Source: JABAYQ01 sp049890095 (GTDB taxonomy: Bacteria > Bacteroidota > Bacteroidia > Flavobacteriales > UBA7312). Taken from it: 64,000 nt of DNA. Of this stretch, positions 17,870-27,618 are shown in pieces; position 1 is the stretch's first letter, and each line of letters starts with the position of its first letter. Below the pieces are notes generated by a model that had not been told where the DNA came from, did not search any database, and worked only from the letters and a program-made list of their open reading frames with translations. The position numbers and the translations under genes are program-made. Where the stretch lies: positions 328,387 to 392,386 of the forward strand of contig JBMHCD010000008.1 of assembly GCA_049890095.1 (NCBI GenBank), read 5' to 3'.

Positions 17870-19120
17870 ATGATAGAAGCAAATAATCCACAACTAACTT
17901 CCTGGATAGAAGTAAATAAGAATAGTGATTTTCCAATTCAAAATATTCCTTTTGGAGTAGCAAATATAAATGGTAAAGACAGTGTTGTAAGTCGTATAGG
18001 CAATACAGTAATTTCATTAAATGAAGTTTATAAAAAAGGATATTTTGACGGTATATTGAATCAAAATTGTTTTAATTCATCTGTTTTAAATGATTTTTTG
18101 AAAGAAAAAAAATCTACATGGACAAAAGTAAGAAATCAAATTTCAAAATTATTTTGTGATGAAACTAAAAAAAGTGAGCTATCTTCTTGCTTACATGACA
18201 TAGAAAATGTTACAATGTTAATGCCAGTGCATGTTGGTGATTATACTGATTTTTATTCTTCAAGGCAACATGCCTATAATGTAGGTTGCATGTTTAGAGA
18301 TCCAAATAATGCTCTTTTACCAAATTGGCTACATATTCCTGTTGGTTATCATGGTCGCTCCTCTTCTATTATTTTATCTGGGACAGATATAGTAAGGCCA
18401 AAAGGTCAACAAATGCCGATTGATGCTGAAAAACCAATTTTTGGTCCCTGTAAATTGTTAGATTTCGAATTAGAAATGGCTTTTATCACTGGTCAAGGAA
18501 AGCCACTTGGTGAAGTTATTTCTATTGATGAAGCAGAAGACTATATTTTTGGAATGGTCATTTTTAACGACTGGTCTGCAAGAGACATTCAAAAATGGGA
18601 ATATGTTCCTTTAGGTCCATTTTTGGCAAAAAACTTTGCCTCTTCTATTTCTCCTTGGATTGTAACTCTTGATGCTCTAGAACCTTTCCGTTGTGCTGGT
18701 GAAAAACAAGAGCCTGAAGTTCTTCCCTATTTAAAATTTGAAGGAAATAAAAATATAGATATAAAGTTAGAAGTTCAGATTTCATGCGAAAGTTTTGAAC
18801 CTCATACTATTTCAGAATCTAATTATAAATATATGTATTGGAATATGAATCAGCAATTAGCTCATCATAGTGTAAATGGATGTAATATAAATGCTGGTGA
18901 TATGATGGCCTCAGGAACTATATCTGGTAATGATGAAAGCGCCTATGGATCAATGCTTGAATTATCTTGGAAAGGTACTAAACCATTGATGATGCCAGAT
19001 GGAAGTCAACGTAAATTTATTAATGATGGTGATCAGGTAATAATGAAAGCTTACAGTCAGAATGAAAATGTAAGAATTGGTTTTGGCGAGGTGAAAACAA
19101 AGATAAATCCTGCTATATAA
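17870..19120 (+). CDS. fahA: Fumarylacetoacetase
   Basis: The 416-residue enzyme hydrolyses 4-fumarylacetoacetate to fumarate and acetoacetate, the last step of tyrosine/homogentisate degradation. Family motifs are clear: HVGDYTDFYSSRQHA near residue 120 (catalytic His and metal Asp), GYHGRSSSI, the metal-binding DFELEMAF near 200, and NDWSARDIQKWEY near 230. The closing region MMASGTISG and GDQVIMK is also present. Length agrees with animal and bacterial enzymes. Other tyrosine-catabolic genes are not in view. It is followed after 1 bp by the ppGpp enzyme gene, so the two are probably one transcript. Confidence 0.96.
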   Translation: MIEANNPQLTSWIEVNKNSDFPIQNIPFGVANINGKDSVVSRIGNTVISLNEVYKKGYFDGILNQNCFNSSVLNDFLKEKKSTWTKVRNQISKLFCDETKKSELSSCLHDIENVTMLMPVHVGDYTDFYSSRQHAYNVGCMFRDPNNALLPNWLHIPVGYHGRSSSIILSGTDIVRPKGQQMPIDAEKPIFGPCKLLDFELEMAFITGQGKPLGEVISIDEAEDYIFGMVIFNDWSARDIQKWEYVPLGPFLAKNFASSISPWIVTLDALEPFRCAGEKQEPEVLPYLKFEGNKNIDIKLEVQISCESFEPHTISESNYKYMYWNMNQQLAHHSVNGCNINAGDMMASGTISGNDESAYGSMLELSWKGTKPLMMPDGSQRKFINDGDQVIMKAYSQNENVRIGFGEVKTKINPAI

Positions 19121-19121
19121 A

Positions 19122-21320
19122 ATGCAGTTTGATGTAGAAAAAGAAAGAAAAGAAATTCTTAATAGGTATAAAGGACTATTAAGAGATTGTAGGGACAACA
19201 CTACAAAAGCAGATAAAAAGCAAATCAGAAAGGCTTTTAATCTTGCTGTAGATGCTCATAAAAACATGAGAAGAAAATCGGGTGAACCTTATATATACCA
19301 TCCTATTGATGTTGCACGAATTGCAGCAAAAAATATAGGTTTAGGATCTACATCTATAATTTGTGCTCTGTTACACGATGTTGTTGAAGATTCAGATTAT
19401 ACACTAACTGATATTGAAAATTTATTTGGTAAAAAAGTTTCTAGAATTATTGATGGGCTAACTAAGATTTCAGATGTATATGATCAGAACGTATCTATGC
19501 AAGCTGAAAACTTCAGAAAAATGCTTTTAACACTATCTGACGATGTAAGAGTTATTTTGATTAAGCTTGCAGATAGACTGCACAATATGCGCACATTAGA
19601 AAGTATGGCAAAGCATAAACAACTCAAAATTGCCTCTGAAACTTTATATCTATACGCACCACTGGCTCATAGACTAGGATTATATAAATTTAAAACTGAA
19701 CTAGAAGATTTAGGATTAAAATATACTAAGACCGAAATATATAAGGCTATTTCTGAAAAGTTAGATGAAACTAAAAAAAATCGTTACAGATACATAAATA
19801 AATTTATTGTTCCAATAAAACAAGAACTTGATAAACAAGCTTTTAAAATTAATATCAAAGGAAGACCAAAGTCAATTTATTCCATTAGAAATAAAATGAT
19901 CAAACAAGGTGTCGACTTTGATGAAGTTTTCGATAAATTTGCTATACGAATTATTGTTGATTCAAGTCCTGAAAATGAAAAGTCAGATTGCTGGAGAATT
20001 TATTCTATTGTAACTGATTTTTATAAACCAAACCCTGATCGTTTGAGAGATTGGATTTCTACACCAAAAGCAAATGGATATGAAGCATTACATACTACTG
20101 TTATGGGGCCTAATGGTAAATGGGTTGAGGTTCAAATACGAACATCAAGAATGGATGAAATCGCCGAGAAAGGTTATGCAGCCCATTGGAAATATAAGCA
20201 AGCTGGTGTTAAAGAATCTAATTTAGATAATTGGATAAATAAAGTTCGAGAATTACTTGAAAGTGATGACGCCAACGCTATTGACTTTGTCGATAATTTT
20301 AAAATGAATTTATTTACCGAAGAAATATTTATCTTCACTCCTGCAGGTGATTTAAAAACTCTCCCTTATGAAGCTACTCCATTAGATTTTGCTTTTGAAA
20401 TTCATACTCAAATTGGTAATAGCTGCTTGGGTGCAAAGGTTAACGGAAAACTTGTTCCACTTTCATATACTCTAAAAAGTGGAGATCAGGTAGAAATTAT
20501 AACCTCTAGTAAACAAAAGCCTAAAGAAGACTGGTTATCTTTTGTTAAAACTTCTAGAGCCAAGTCCAAAATAAAAAACGCATTAAAAGAAGAAAAAAAG
20601 CGTATTGGTTCTGAAGGAAAAGAAATTTTAATTAGAAAATTGCGACACCTTAAAGTCGGTTTTAACAAACAAACTGAAAATAATTTAACCAAGTTTTTCG
20701 GCTTGGATAGTCTTGATTTATATTATCAATTTGGAGTTGGAATACTTACAAATAAAGATATTAGAGAATTTGTTAACCTAAGAAATAGAGGTTGGTTCTC
20801 AATTATTAAAAAGAAAATTGTTAGATCAGATAATACCAGTGAATTTAAAGATAAGAAAGAAAATATTTATGAAAATGGTATCATACTATTTGGAGAGCAA
20901 AAGCAAAAATTAGATTATCAATTTGCTAAATGTTGTTCATCAATTGCAGGAGATCAAATTTTCGGTTTTACTACTATTAATGATGGAATAAAAGTTCATA
21001 ATTCTAATTGTCCAAATGCTATTCAATTAAGATCTAGATATTCGTATAGAATTTTACCTGCAACATGGAAAACTAAAGAACAATTTAATTTTACTAGTAC
21101 CATTAAAATTAGCGGAATTGATCAAATTGGATTGATTAATAAAGTTACTAGATTAATTTCTGAATTACTCAATGTAAATATTGAATCTTTAAATATCTCC
21201 TCTAGTGCTGGTGTTTTTCAAGGTGAGTTATCTGTTCGTGTGTTAAACATTTCTCATTTAGAAACCCTAATCAAAAAACTAGAAAGTATTGACGGAATCG
21301 AATCTGTAAAAAGGTTGTAA
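19122..21320 (+). CDS. Bifunctional (p)ppGpp synthetase/hydrolase (Rsh, RelA/SpoT)
   Basis: The 732-residue protein has the full Rsh architecture. The HD hydrolase domain contains LLHDVVEDSDYT (His85-Asp86) and LIKLADRLHNMRTL. The synthetase domain (about 240-360) includes RPKSIYSI, FAIRIIVDS and EIAEKGYAAHWKY. A TGS domain (about 395-455, IFIFTPAGDLKTLP) and a C-terminal ACT domain (about 660-732, ISGIDQIGLINKVTRLI) complete it. Both catalytic domains keep their key residues, so it should both make and degrade the alarmone. It is the only Rsh in the window. It lies directly after fahA and 73 bp before a Fur-family regulator. Confidence 0.96.
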   Translation: MQFDVEKERKEILNRYKGLLRDCRDNTTKADKKQIRKAFNLAVDAHKNMRRKSGEPYIYHPIDVARIAAKNIGLGSTSIICALLHDVVEDSDYTLTDIENLFGKKVSRIIDGLTKISDVYDQNVSMQAENFRKMLLTLSDDVRVILIKLADRLHNMRTLESMAKHKQLKIASETLYLYAPLAHRLGLYKFKTELEDLGLKYTKTEIYKAISEKLDETKKNRYRYINKFIVPIKQELDKQAFKINIKGRPKSIYSIRNKMIKQGVDFDEVFDKFAIRIIVDSSPENEKSDCWRIYSIVTDFYKPNPDRLRDWISTPKANGYEALHTTVMGPNGKWVEVQIRTSRMDEIAEKGYAAHWKYKQAGVKESNLDNWINKVRELLESDDANAIDFVDNFKMNLFTEEIFIFTPAGDLKTLPYEATPLDFAFEIHTQIGNSCLGAKVNGKLVPLSYTLKSGDQVEIITSSKQKPKEDWLSFVKTSRAKSKIKNALKEEKKRIGSEGKEILIRKLRHLKVGFNKQTENNLTKFFGLDSLDLYYQFGVGILTNKDIREFVNLRNRGWFSIIKKKIVRSDNTSEFKDKKENIYENGIILFGEQKQKLDYQFAKCCSSIAGDQIFGFTTINDGIKVHNSNCPNAIQLRSRYSYRILPATWKTKEQFNFTSTIKISGIDQIGLINKVTRLISELLNVNIESLNISSSAGVFQGELSVRVLNISHLETLIKKLESIDGIESVKRL

Positions 21321-21393
21321 ACAGATGTTGATAAATTCGTTAAATAAATGGTTAAAAAAGTTTAAATTTATCTCCAACAAAACAACATGAATA

Positions 21394-21849
21394 ATGTCTG
21401 TTAATATTATTGAATCTGTAACAAAAATTTTTACTGAATTTCTAGAAAAAAATGGTCAGCGAAAAACTCCTGAGCGTTTCGCTATACTTAAAGAAATTTA
21501 CAACCATAATGGTCATTTTGACATTGAGTCTCTCTATATAATGATGAAGAACAAGAAATATAGGGTTAGTAGAGCTACTCTTTATAACACTATAGAGTTG
21601 TTGTTAGAATGTAACTTAGTCAGAAAACATCAATTTGGTAAAAATCAATCACAATATGAAAAATCATATGTTAGTGGTCAGCACGATCATTTAGTATGTA
21701 ACGAATGTAACTCAGTTATTGAATTTTGTGATCCACGAATACAAATTATAAAAGATACAGTAGAAGAATTAATGGGCTTTAAAGTACAATCTCATGCTTT
21801 GAATTTGTATGGGAAATGTAAAGAATGTGAATCAAATCAAACAAATTAA
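21394..21849 (+). CDS. Fur-family metal/peroxide-responsive regulator
   Basis: The 151-residue protein has a winged helix N-terminal half ([20 protein letters not shown], then [14 protein letters not shown] as recognition helix). The metal-binding C-terminal half contains [15 protein letters not shown] and a second pair, GKCKEC. The two CxxC pairs form the structural zinc site, and the histidines near 110 and 136 belong to the sensing site. It could be Fur, Zur or PerR; sequence reading alone does not decide. The gene precedes purA by 3 bp, an arrangement I associate with Bacteroidota genomes. It probably controls distant iron, zinc or peroxide genes. Confidence 0.92.
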   Translation: MSVNIIESVTKIFTEFLEKNGQRKTPERFAILKEIYNHNGHFDIESLYIMMKNKKYRVSRATLYNTIELLLECNLVRKHQFGKNQSQYEKSYVSGQHDHLVCNECNSVIEFCDPRIQIIKDTVEELMGFKVQSHALNLYGKCKECESNQTN

Positions 21850-21852
21850 AAA

Positions 21853-23121
21853 ATGAATGTAGACGTATTACTCGGATTACAATGGGGTGACGAAGGAAAA
21901 GGAAAAATTGTTGATGTATTGACTAATAATTATGATATTATAGCTCGTTTTCAGGGTGGACCAAATGCTGGACATACACTAGAGTTCGATGGAATAAAAC
22001 ACGTTTTACATACAATACCTTCTGGTATTTTTCACAAAAACTCAACTAATATAGTTGGAAACGGTGTTGTGATAGATCCAGTAATATTTAAAAGCGAAAT
22101 TGAAGCTTTGGAAAATCTTAATGTTGATATTAGAGAAAATCTATTAATTTCTAAAAAAGCACACTTAATTTTACCAACACATAAATTGCTAGATGCTGCC
22201 TCTGAGCTTGCAAAAGGAAAAGCTAAAATTGGTTCCACTTTAAAAGGAATTGGTCCTACATACATGGATAAAACTGGTAGAAATGGTTTAAGAATAGGAG
22301 ATATTATTTCTGATGATTTTAATTCTTCTTATCAAAAACTCCTTAAAAAACACATGCATTTATTGAAGGATAATCATGACTTACTTGAAAAATTACCAGA
22401 AATGGAAAAACAATGGTTTCAAGGTATTGAAGTTATAAAATCCTTTACTTTTATTGATAGTGAAAACTATATCCACAAAGCTCAAAAATCAAATAAAAAA
22501 ATACTTGCTGAAGGAGCTCAAGGAACTTTACTTGATATTGACTTCGGATCCTATCCATATGTTACATCTTCAAATACAATTTCGGCTGGAGCTTGCACTG
22601 GCTTAGGTGTTGCACCTAATAAAATTGGTGATGTATACGGAATTTTTAAAGCATACTGCACGAGAGTTGGAAGTGGCCCCTTCCCTACTGAATTATTTGA
22701 TGAAGTAGGAGAAAGAATTGGTAAAATCGGAAATGAGTTTGGTGCAACTACTGGAAGAAAAAGAAGATGTGGATGGATTGATTTACCTGCACTTAAATAC
22801 GCAATTGCTATTAATGGAGTAACAAAACTTATGATGATGAAAGCTGATGTTTTATCTGGATTAGAAACTATTAAAGTTTGTACTCATTATAATTATAAAG
22901 GTGAATTAATTGATTATCTTCCATTTGATGCAAATGAAAATACGATTTCTCCTGTTTATAAAGAATTAGACTCATGGTCTGAGGATTTAACTAAACTTAC
23001 AGATATTAATCAAGCACCTAAACCACTTTTAGATTACATAGATTTTCTAGAAAAAGAGTTAGAAATTCCTATCGTTATTATTTCAGTGGGGCCTAATAGA
23101 AATCAAACTTTAAAACGTTAA
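21853..23121 (+). CDS. purA: Adenylosuccinate synthetase
   Basis: The 422-residue enzyme joins IMP and aspartate using GTP in the first committed step of AMP synthesis. The N-terminal GLQWGDEGKGKIVD (P-loop-like, residues 8-21), FQGGPNAGHT, and STLKGIGPTYMDKTGRNGLR near residue 125 are diagnostic. GTTGRKRRCGW near 297 (GATTGRKRRCGW here) is the GTP/aspartate-binding loop. Length is standard. It starts 3 bp after the Fur-family gene and ends 6 bp before the OstA-like gene. Co-transcription with the ppGpp enzyme upstream is notable because ppGpp inhibits purine enzymes in many bacteria, but that link is inference. Confidence 0.97.
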   Translation: MNVDVLLGLQWGDEGKGKIVDVLTNNYDIIARFQGGPNAGHTLEFDGIKHVLHTIPSGIFHKNSTNIVGNGVVIDPVIFKSEIEALENLNVDIRENLLISKKAHLILPTHKLLDAASELAKGKAKIGSTLKGIGPTYMDKTGRNGLRIGDIISDDFNSSYQKLLKKHMHLLKDNHDLLEKLPEMEKQWFQGIEVIKSFTFIDSENYIHKAQKSNKKILAEGAQGTLLDIDFGSYPYVTSSNTISAGACTGLGVAPNKIGDVYGIFKAYCTRVGSGPFPTELFDEVGERIGKIGNEFGATTGRKRRCGWIDLPALKYAIAINGVTKLMMMKADVLSGLETIKVCTHYNYKGELIDYLPFDANENTISPVYKELDSWSEDLTKLTDINQAPKPLLDYIDFLEKELEIPIVIISVGPNRNQTLKR

Positions 23122-23127
23122 TTTACT

Positions 23128-24621
23128 TTGACAAGATATTTCATTTTTTTTATTTGTGTTTTATTATCATCTCTTATAAACGCACAATCAAAAAAAAATC
23201 TTGAAATAATCAATTCTAATTATACTATTTATGATTCTTCTGTATTGCCAGACGCAAGAAGATTAGTAGATTCTGTTATTTTTAAACATAACAACACATT
23301 GATGTATTGTGATAGTGCATGGCACTATTTCAAAGAAAATCGTTTTAAAGCTTTCGGAAATATTCATATAAATAAAGGAGATACTTTACATCTTTATGGA
23401 AACCACTTAAACTATGATGGAAAAAAAGGTAAAGCTATACTATCTGGAAATATAGTATTAATAGATAAAGAAATGAGATTGGAAACAAGTCAATTAGAAT
23501 ACGACTTAAATAATAATATTGCTTCTTATTACTCTGGTGCAAAAATTCAAAATAATGAGAATGAACTATTTAGTAAAATAGGAAATTATTTTGCTGATCT
23601 TAACCAATTAAACTTCAAAAAAAATGTTGAGTTAATAAACGTTGATTACAAAATAAATTGTGACACATTACACTTTAATACTATTTCTGAAATAGCCTTT
23701 TTTTTAGGACCAACTACTATTGTTTCAGATAGTAATTTAATTTATTGCGAAAATGGTTGGTATAATACACTAACAAATGTATCTAGGTATAGTGAAAATG
23801 CTTATTTAAAAAATAAAGACCAGCAACTTTCTGGAGATAGTTTATATTATAACAGAGATTTAGGCTATGGTTTAGCACTAAAAAATATAGAAATTATAGA
23901 TACTATCAATAATTTTATTCTTAATGGTCAGAAAGCTGAACTTTTCGAATTTAAGGACAGTTCTATTGTGACAATAGATCCGCTTTTTACCGTAGTAATG
24001 GATAATGACTCTCTATTTTTACATTCTGATACAATTTGTGCATTTACAGAAAAAAATGAAAAAATTGTTAAATCCAGTACTGGAGTTAAATTTTTTAATG
24101 AAGAAATAAGTGGAAAATGTCAAAGTCTGTTTTATTTCAATAATGACTCCACAATTTGTTTATACGATTCTCCAATTTTATGGACAAACGATTATCAGAT
24201 GACTGCTGATACGATAGTTTTACAAATGAAAAATAAAAATTTAGATAAATTATTTTTATATGACAATTCGTTTATAGTATCAAATCCATATCCAGATTTT
24301 TATAACCAAATAAAAGGAAAAGATATTGTTGGTTTATTCAAAGACAATAAGATGAAAAATATACAGGTTTTCGGTAATGGACAAGTGTCATATACTTTAG
24401 AAGATAATAAGAATAAACTAACTGGTATAAATACGGTCAATTGTAGTTTCATGAATATTGATGTAAAAAAAAGTAAAATTGATAGAATATCATTTCAACA
24501 AAAGCCCGAGTCTGTTATTTACCCAACAGAAAAGTTACCTGAAAAATGGAAAAAACTCAAAGGATTTATTTGGAGGGTAAACGAAAAGATAAATTCTAAA
24601 AAAGATATCTGGAAAAAATAA
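23128..24621 (+). CDS. OstA-like periplasmic protein (LptA/organic solvent tolerance fold)
   Basis: The start is TTG at 23128; no ATG precedes the signal peptide, which ends near LINAQ. The 497-residue mature protein is beta-rich throughout, with repeated units such as DTLHLYGNHLNYDGKKGKA and GKAILSGNIVL, typical of the OstA/LptA jelly-roll that shuttles lipopolysaccharide across the periplasm. It is longer than E. coli LptA (185 residues), as is usual for the OstA-like proteins of Bacteroidota. It probably works with LptD, encoded 5 kb away at 29.8 kb. It is the last gene of the fahA-to-ostA run and converges on the next gene. Confidence 0.85.
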   Translation: MTRYFIFFICVLLSSLINAQSKKNLEIINSNYTIYDSSVLPDARRLVDSVIFKHNNTLMYCDSAWHYFKENRFKAFGNIHINKGDTLHLYGNHLNYDGKKGKAILSGNIVLIDKEMRLETSQLEYDLNNNIASYYSGAKIQNNENELFSKIGNYFADLNQLNFKKNVELINVDYKINCDTLHFNTISEIAFFLGPTTIVSDSNLIYCENGWYNTLTNVSRYSENAYLKNKDQQLSGDSLYYNRDLGYGLALKNIEIIDTINNFILNGQKAELFEFKDSSIVTIDPLFTVVMDNDSLFLHSDTICAFTEKNEKIVKSSTGVKFFNEEISGKCQSLFYFNNDSTICLYDSPILWTNDYQMTADTIVLQMKNKNLDKLFLYDNSFIVSNPYPDFYNQIKGKDIVGLFKDNKMKNIQVFGNGQVSYTLEDNKNKLTGINTVNCSFMNIDVKKSKIDRISFQQKPESVIYPTEKLPEKWKKLKGFIWRVNEKINSKKDIWKK

Positions 24622-24624
24622 TAA

Positions 24625-25089
24625 TTATACAAATCTTGAAAGCCAAGAATCTTTAACTTGAACTATCTGATTATTTTCGAACTCATCTTTAGTGCGAATC
24701 ATGTTATTATAAACTAATGTTGTTGGTTTTATTATACTTTTAAATTTATTTAAAGAAATTATCTCAGCTTTATTTTCCTGAATATATACCACATTTAGTC
24801 TATTAAAAAAATCAATATTAAGTTGATCGGATAACGATTTTATGACCTTAACAGTATTATCAATTGAACAACCACTTGCCATTTCTATTGATTCATCAGC
24901 AAACAAATAAATAAAAAAATCATCTATGATAAAAGATGAGTGAATCTCTGCTCCATGAGCATTCCAATTATTACACAAATGGGTTAATTGATTATCAATT
25001 ATTTTTTTATTGTTTTCAGAAATATGATGATCAGACTGATAAATCCAAACTCTTGAATTTTTACTTAATTGAGAAAAAGGCACGTACAT
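24625..25089 (-). CDS. Conserved Bacteroidota protein of unknown function (often mislabelled ABC transporter ATPase)
   Basis: This 154-residue soluble protein contains no Walker motif, although homologues in Flavobacteriia are commonly called ABC transporter ATPase. Recognisable conserved parts are YVPFSQLSKNSRVWIYQ at the start, NWNAHGAEIHSSFII near residue 40, and the MASGCSIDNTVKVIK block near 77, with a conserved cysteine. Function is unknown. It ends the minus-strand run that carries the Fe-S proteins, MCE protein and amidase, with only 2 bp to the Fe-S gene, so it is surely co-transcribed. The position is conserved in the phylum as far as I recall. Confidence 0.85.
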   Translation of the reverse strand: MYVPFSQLSKNSRVWIYQSDHHISENNKKIIDNQLTHLCNNWNAHGAEIHSSFIIDDFFIYLFADESIEMASGCSIDNTVKVIKSLSDQLNIDFFNRLNVVYIQENKAEIISLNKFKSIIKPTTLVYNNMIRTKDEFENNQIVQVKDSWLSRFV

Positions 25090-25091
25090 AT

Positions 25092-25880
25092 TTATAAATC
25101 TTCTGCTAAAGCAATCATTTCAGCAATATCTAAAACTTTAATACTGTTTTCCTTTTCCTTATTTTTAATTCCATCTGTAAGCATAGTGTTACAAAACGGA
25201 CATCCAGTAGCTATAAAATTAGGTTTTGTTTCGATTGCATCTTCTGTTCTTTCGATATTTATATCTTTGTTTCCTTTTTCAGGCTCTTTAAACATTTGAG
25301 CTCCACCAGCACCACAACACAAACCTTTAGATTTGCAACGTTTCATTTCTACTAATTCGGCGTCTAGTTTTTCTATTAAACTCCTCGGAGCCTCATATAC
25401 ATCATTTGCTCTTCCTAAATAACAAGGGTCATGAAAGGTGATTTTTTTTCCTTTAAACATGCCACCTTCAACAACCAACTTTTCATCTTCTATTAATTGT
25501 TGAATCAACTGTGTATGATGTATCACATCATAATTTCCTCCCAATTCCGGATATTCATTTTTTAAGGTATTAAAACAATGTGGACATGCAGTAACAATTT
25601 TGTTAATTTCATAACCATTTAGTACCTCAATGTTACTCATTGCCTGCATTTGAAATAAAAATTCATTTCCAGCTCTCTTAGCAGGATCTCCACTACAACT
25701 TTCTTCCGTTCCAAGAACTGCAAAATTAACATTAGTACGATTTAAAATCTTTACTATCGCTTTGGTTATTTTTTTTGCTCTATCATCAAAGCTTCCTGCA
25801 CACCCAACCCAAAAAAGTATATCCGCTTTTTCTCCTCTAGCTAACATTTCAGCCATTGTTGGAACAATAAGTTTACTCAT
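25092..25880 (-). CDS. CCG-domain Fe-S binding protein (HdrB/GlcF-like)
   Basis: I place the start at ATG 25880 (MSKLIVPTMAEM), giving 262 residues; a TTG 18 bp further upstream overlaps the previous gene and is less likely. Two cysteine-rich CCG domains are present: an N-terminal one ending in CPHCFNTLKNEYP and a C-terminal one with GLCCGAGGAQMF and ATGCPFCNTML. These bind iron-sulphur clusters in HdrB/D, GlcF and LutA proteins. The partner is the membrane Fe-S protein at 26300. Together they resemble a heterodisulfide-reductase-like electron-transfer unit linked to the quinone pool, conserved in Bacteroidota with unknown substrate. Confidence 0.92.
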   Translation of the reverse strand: MSKLIVPTMAEMLARGEKADILFWVGCAGSFDDRAKKITKAIVKILNRTNVNFAVLGTEESCSGDPAKRAGNEFLFQMQAMSNIEVLNGYEINKIVTACPHCFNTLKNEYPELGGNYDVIHHTQLIQQLIEDEKLVVEGGMFKGKKITFHDPCYLGRANDVYEAPRSLIEKLDAELVEMKRCKSKGLCCGAGGAQMFKEPEKGNKDINIERTEDAIETKPNFIATGCPFCNTMLTDGIKNKEKENSIKVLDIAEMIALAEDL

Positions 25881-25884
25881 AGTT

Positions 25885-26307
25885 TTATTTATTTTCAAAC
25901 ACTTGAATTTTTACTGACTTTTCAACTAAATCTGTAAATTTTCCGGTATATCTAGTTGCTCTAACCATATGATTATCAATCCAATGGTAATTTCCGCCTC
26001 TTGGCTTATCCATTAATAATCCATGATATTTAAATCCATTATTATTTAACCACTCTTCTGTAACTTCTCTGTGTTCTTCAACTCTAGAAGTAAAAAAAGT
26101 AATAATATGGCCTTCGTCGTACCATTTGTTTAATATTTCTAGTGCTTCAGGGTATAGATTTGCTGTCTTCATTCTTTCAGGTTCTTCATTAGGAATATCA
26201 TCACATATAGTACCATCTATATCTATCAAATAGTTTTTAATATTTTCTGGTAATACAGGACTAATTAGTTTACCATCTACACTCTTGTTAATTAAGCTTT
26301 TACTCAT
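25885..26307 (-). CDS. Small HAD-like phosphatase-fold protein
   Basis: The 140-residue protein has the HAD motif I as IDIDGTICDD (two catalytic aspartates, about residues 28-32). Motif II is likely in FFTSR and a basic DKPRGGNYHWIDN segment follows. It lacks a cap domain and resembles short HAD proteins sometimes named phosphoheptose isomerase by error. The substrate is unknown; similar small HADs act on nucleotides or sugar phosphates. It sits between the two Fe-S genes: 8-bp overlap with the upstream one and 4 bp before the downstream one. The tight spacing shows it belongs to the transcript even though the gene pair usually lies adjacent. Confidence 0.82.
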   Translation of the reverse strand: MSKSLINKSVDGKLISPVLPENIKNYLIDIDGTICDDIPNEEPERMKTANLYPEALEILNKWYDEGHIITFFTSRVEEHREVTEEWLNNNGFKYHGLLMDKPRGGNYHWIDNHMVRATRYTGKFTDLVEKSVKIQVFENK

Positions 26308-27613
26308 CTTTCCAGTTTAGTTTGTCATTTATTGAAAATTGCCATGGGGCACCATTATTTTCAATATTGTTAAAAATGTTATTTATTTCCATCGGAGCAG
26401 AAGATTCTTCCATAACCAAATATCTTCTTAAATCTATAATGATAGATAAAGGATCAATATTAATAGGACAAGTTTGAGTACATGCATTACATGAAGTACA
26501 CGCCCAGATTTCTTCCTTTGAGATATAATCATTTAGTAAAGATTTATTATCATCTTTAAATTCGTTATTATTTGAATCAATATTTTTACCAACTTCTTCA
26601 ATTCGATCACGAACATCCATCATTATTTTTCTTGGTGAGAGTAATTTACCTGTTTGATTTGCTGGACATTCAGAAGTACAACGACCACATTCAGTACAAC
26701 TGTAGGCATTCATTAATTGAATTCTATTTAAATCCATAACATCCTTAACACCAAACCTTTCAGGAACTTCTGATCCATTATCTGCATATGGATCTAAATT
26801 AGGATCCATTATTTTTTTAACTTCTTCAGTTACACTATTCATATTAGATAATTTACCCAGCGAATTTAGGTTTGAATAATATGTATTAGGAAAAGCCAAA
26901 AGAATATGTAAATGTTTAGAAACTACCAAATAATTTAAAAAAGCAAAAATTCCTAAAATATGAAACCACCAACATGCTCTTTCAATAAGAATTAAATTTT
27001 CTACACTAATCGCATCTATTAATGGAATTAAAAATTGACTAACCGGATTAATAAAATCAACTTGATAATATGCTGTATTCAATAAAAAAAGTTGTTTATC
27101 GGCAGCATTCATAAGAAGAAATGCAAACATTAATAAAACTTCAAATACTAAAATCAAATTAGCATCAGTTTTTGGCCAACCTTTCATCTCGGAACTCATA
27201 AATCTTTTGATATTCATGAAGTTTCTTCTTACAAAAAATACTACACAGGCCAACAAAACTAAAAAAGCTAGTATTTCAAAAGATGCTATTAAAAAACTAT
27301 AAAACGAGCCCATAAAAGATAATACTCGATGAGTGCCAAAAATTCCATCAATTACAATTTCAATGACTTCAATATTTATAATAACAAAACCAACGTAAAT
27401 TAAGATATGAAAAAAACCAGCAATTGGTCGACTTGTCATTTTAGACTGACCTAAAGCAACCTTGATCATTGTTTTCCATCTAAGTTTTTTATTATCAGAT
27501 CTATTTATATCTTTCCCCAAATTTATATTTCTAAAAATTCGTCTAAAATTTTTAGCAAATAAAAATGAAGCAAATACGAATGATAAAAGAAAAATAATTT
27601 GTGATAGTCCCAT
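26300..27613 (-). CDS. Membrane-bound 4Fe-4S electron-transfer protein (HdrC/HdrE-like)
   Basis: The 437-residue protein has five or six membrane helices in residues 1-235, similar to the cytochrome b-like gamma subunits of nitrate and heterodisulfide reductases. A ferredoxin domain with two 4Fe-4S motifs follows: CTECGRCTSECP (about 308-319) and CTSCNACTQTCP (about 370-381). Histidines in the membrane part could bind heme. It would pass electrons between quinone and the CCG protein encoded two genes downstream. The gene is followed by the HAD gene (8-bp overlap) and preceded by the MCE gene (5 bp). Confidence 0.92.
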   Translation of the reverse strand: MGLSQIIFLLSFVFASFLFAKNFRRIFRNINLGKDINRSDNKKLRWKTMIKVALGQSKMTSRPIAGFFHILIYVGFVIINIEVIEIVIDGIFGTHRVLSFMGSFYSFLIASFEILAFLVLLACVVFFVRRNFMNIKRFMSSEMKGWPKTDANLILVFEVLLMFAFLLMNAADKQLFLLNTAYYQVDFINPVSQFLIPLIDAISVENLILIERACWWFHILGIFAFLNYLVVSKHLHILLAFPNTYYSNLNSLGKLSNMNSVTEEVKKIMDPNLDPYADNGSEVPERFGVKDVMDLNRIQLMNAYSCTECGRCTSECPANQTGKLLSPRKIMMDVRDRIEEVGKNIDSNNNEFKDDNKSLLNDYISKEEIWACTSCNACTQTCPINIDPLSIIIDLRRYLVMEESSAPMEINNIFNNIENNGAPWQFSINDKLNWKDE

Positions 27614-27618
27614 TAAAT

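Noticed and set aside
24625..25089. ABC transporter ATPase
   Set aside because: The name is common for homologues, but no Walker A, signature or Walker B motif exists in this protein.
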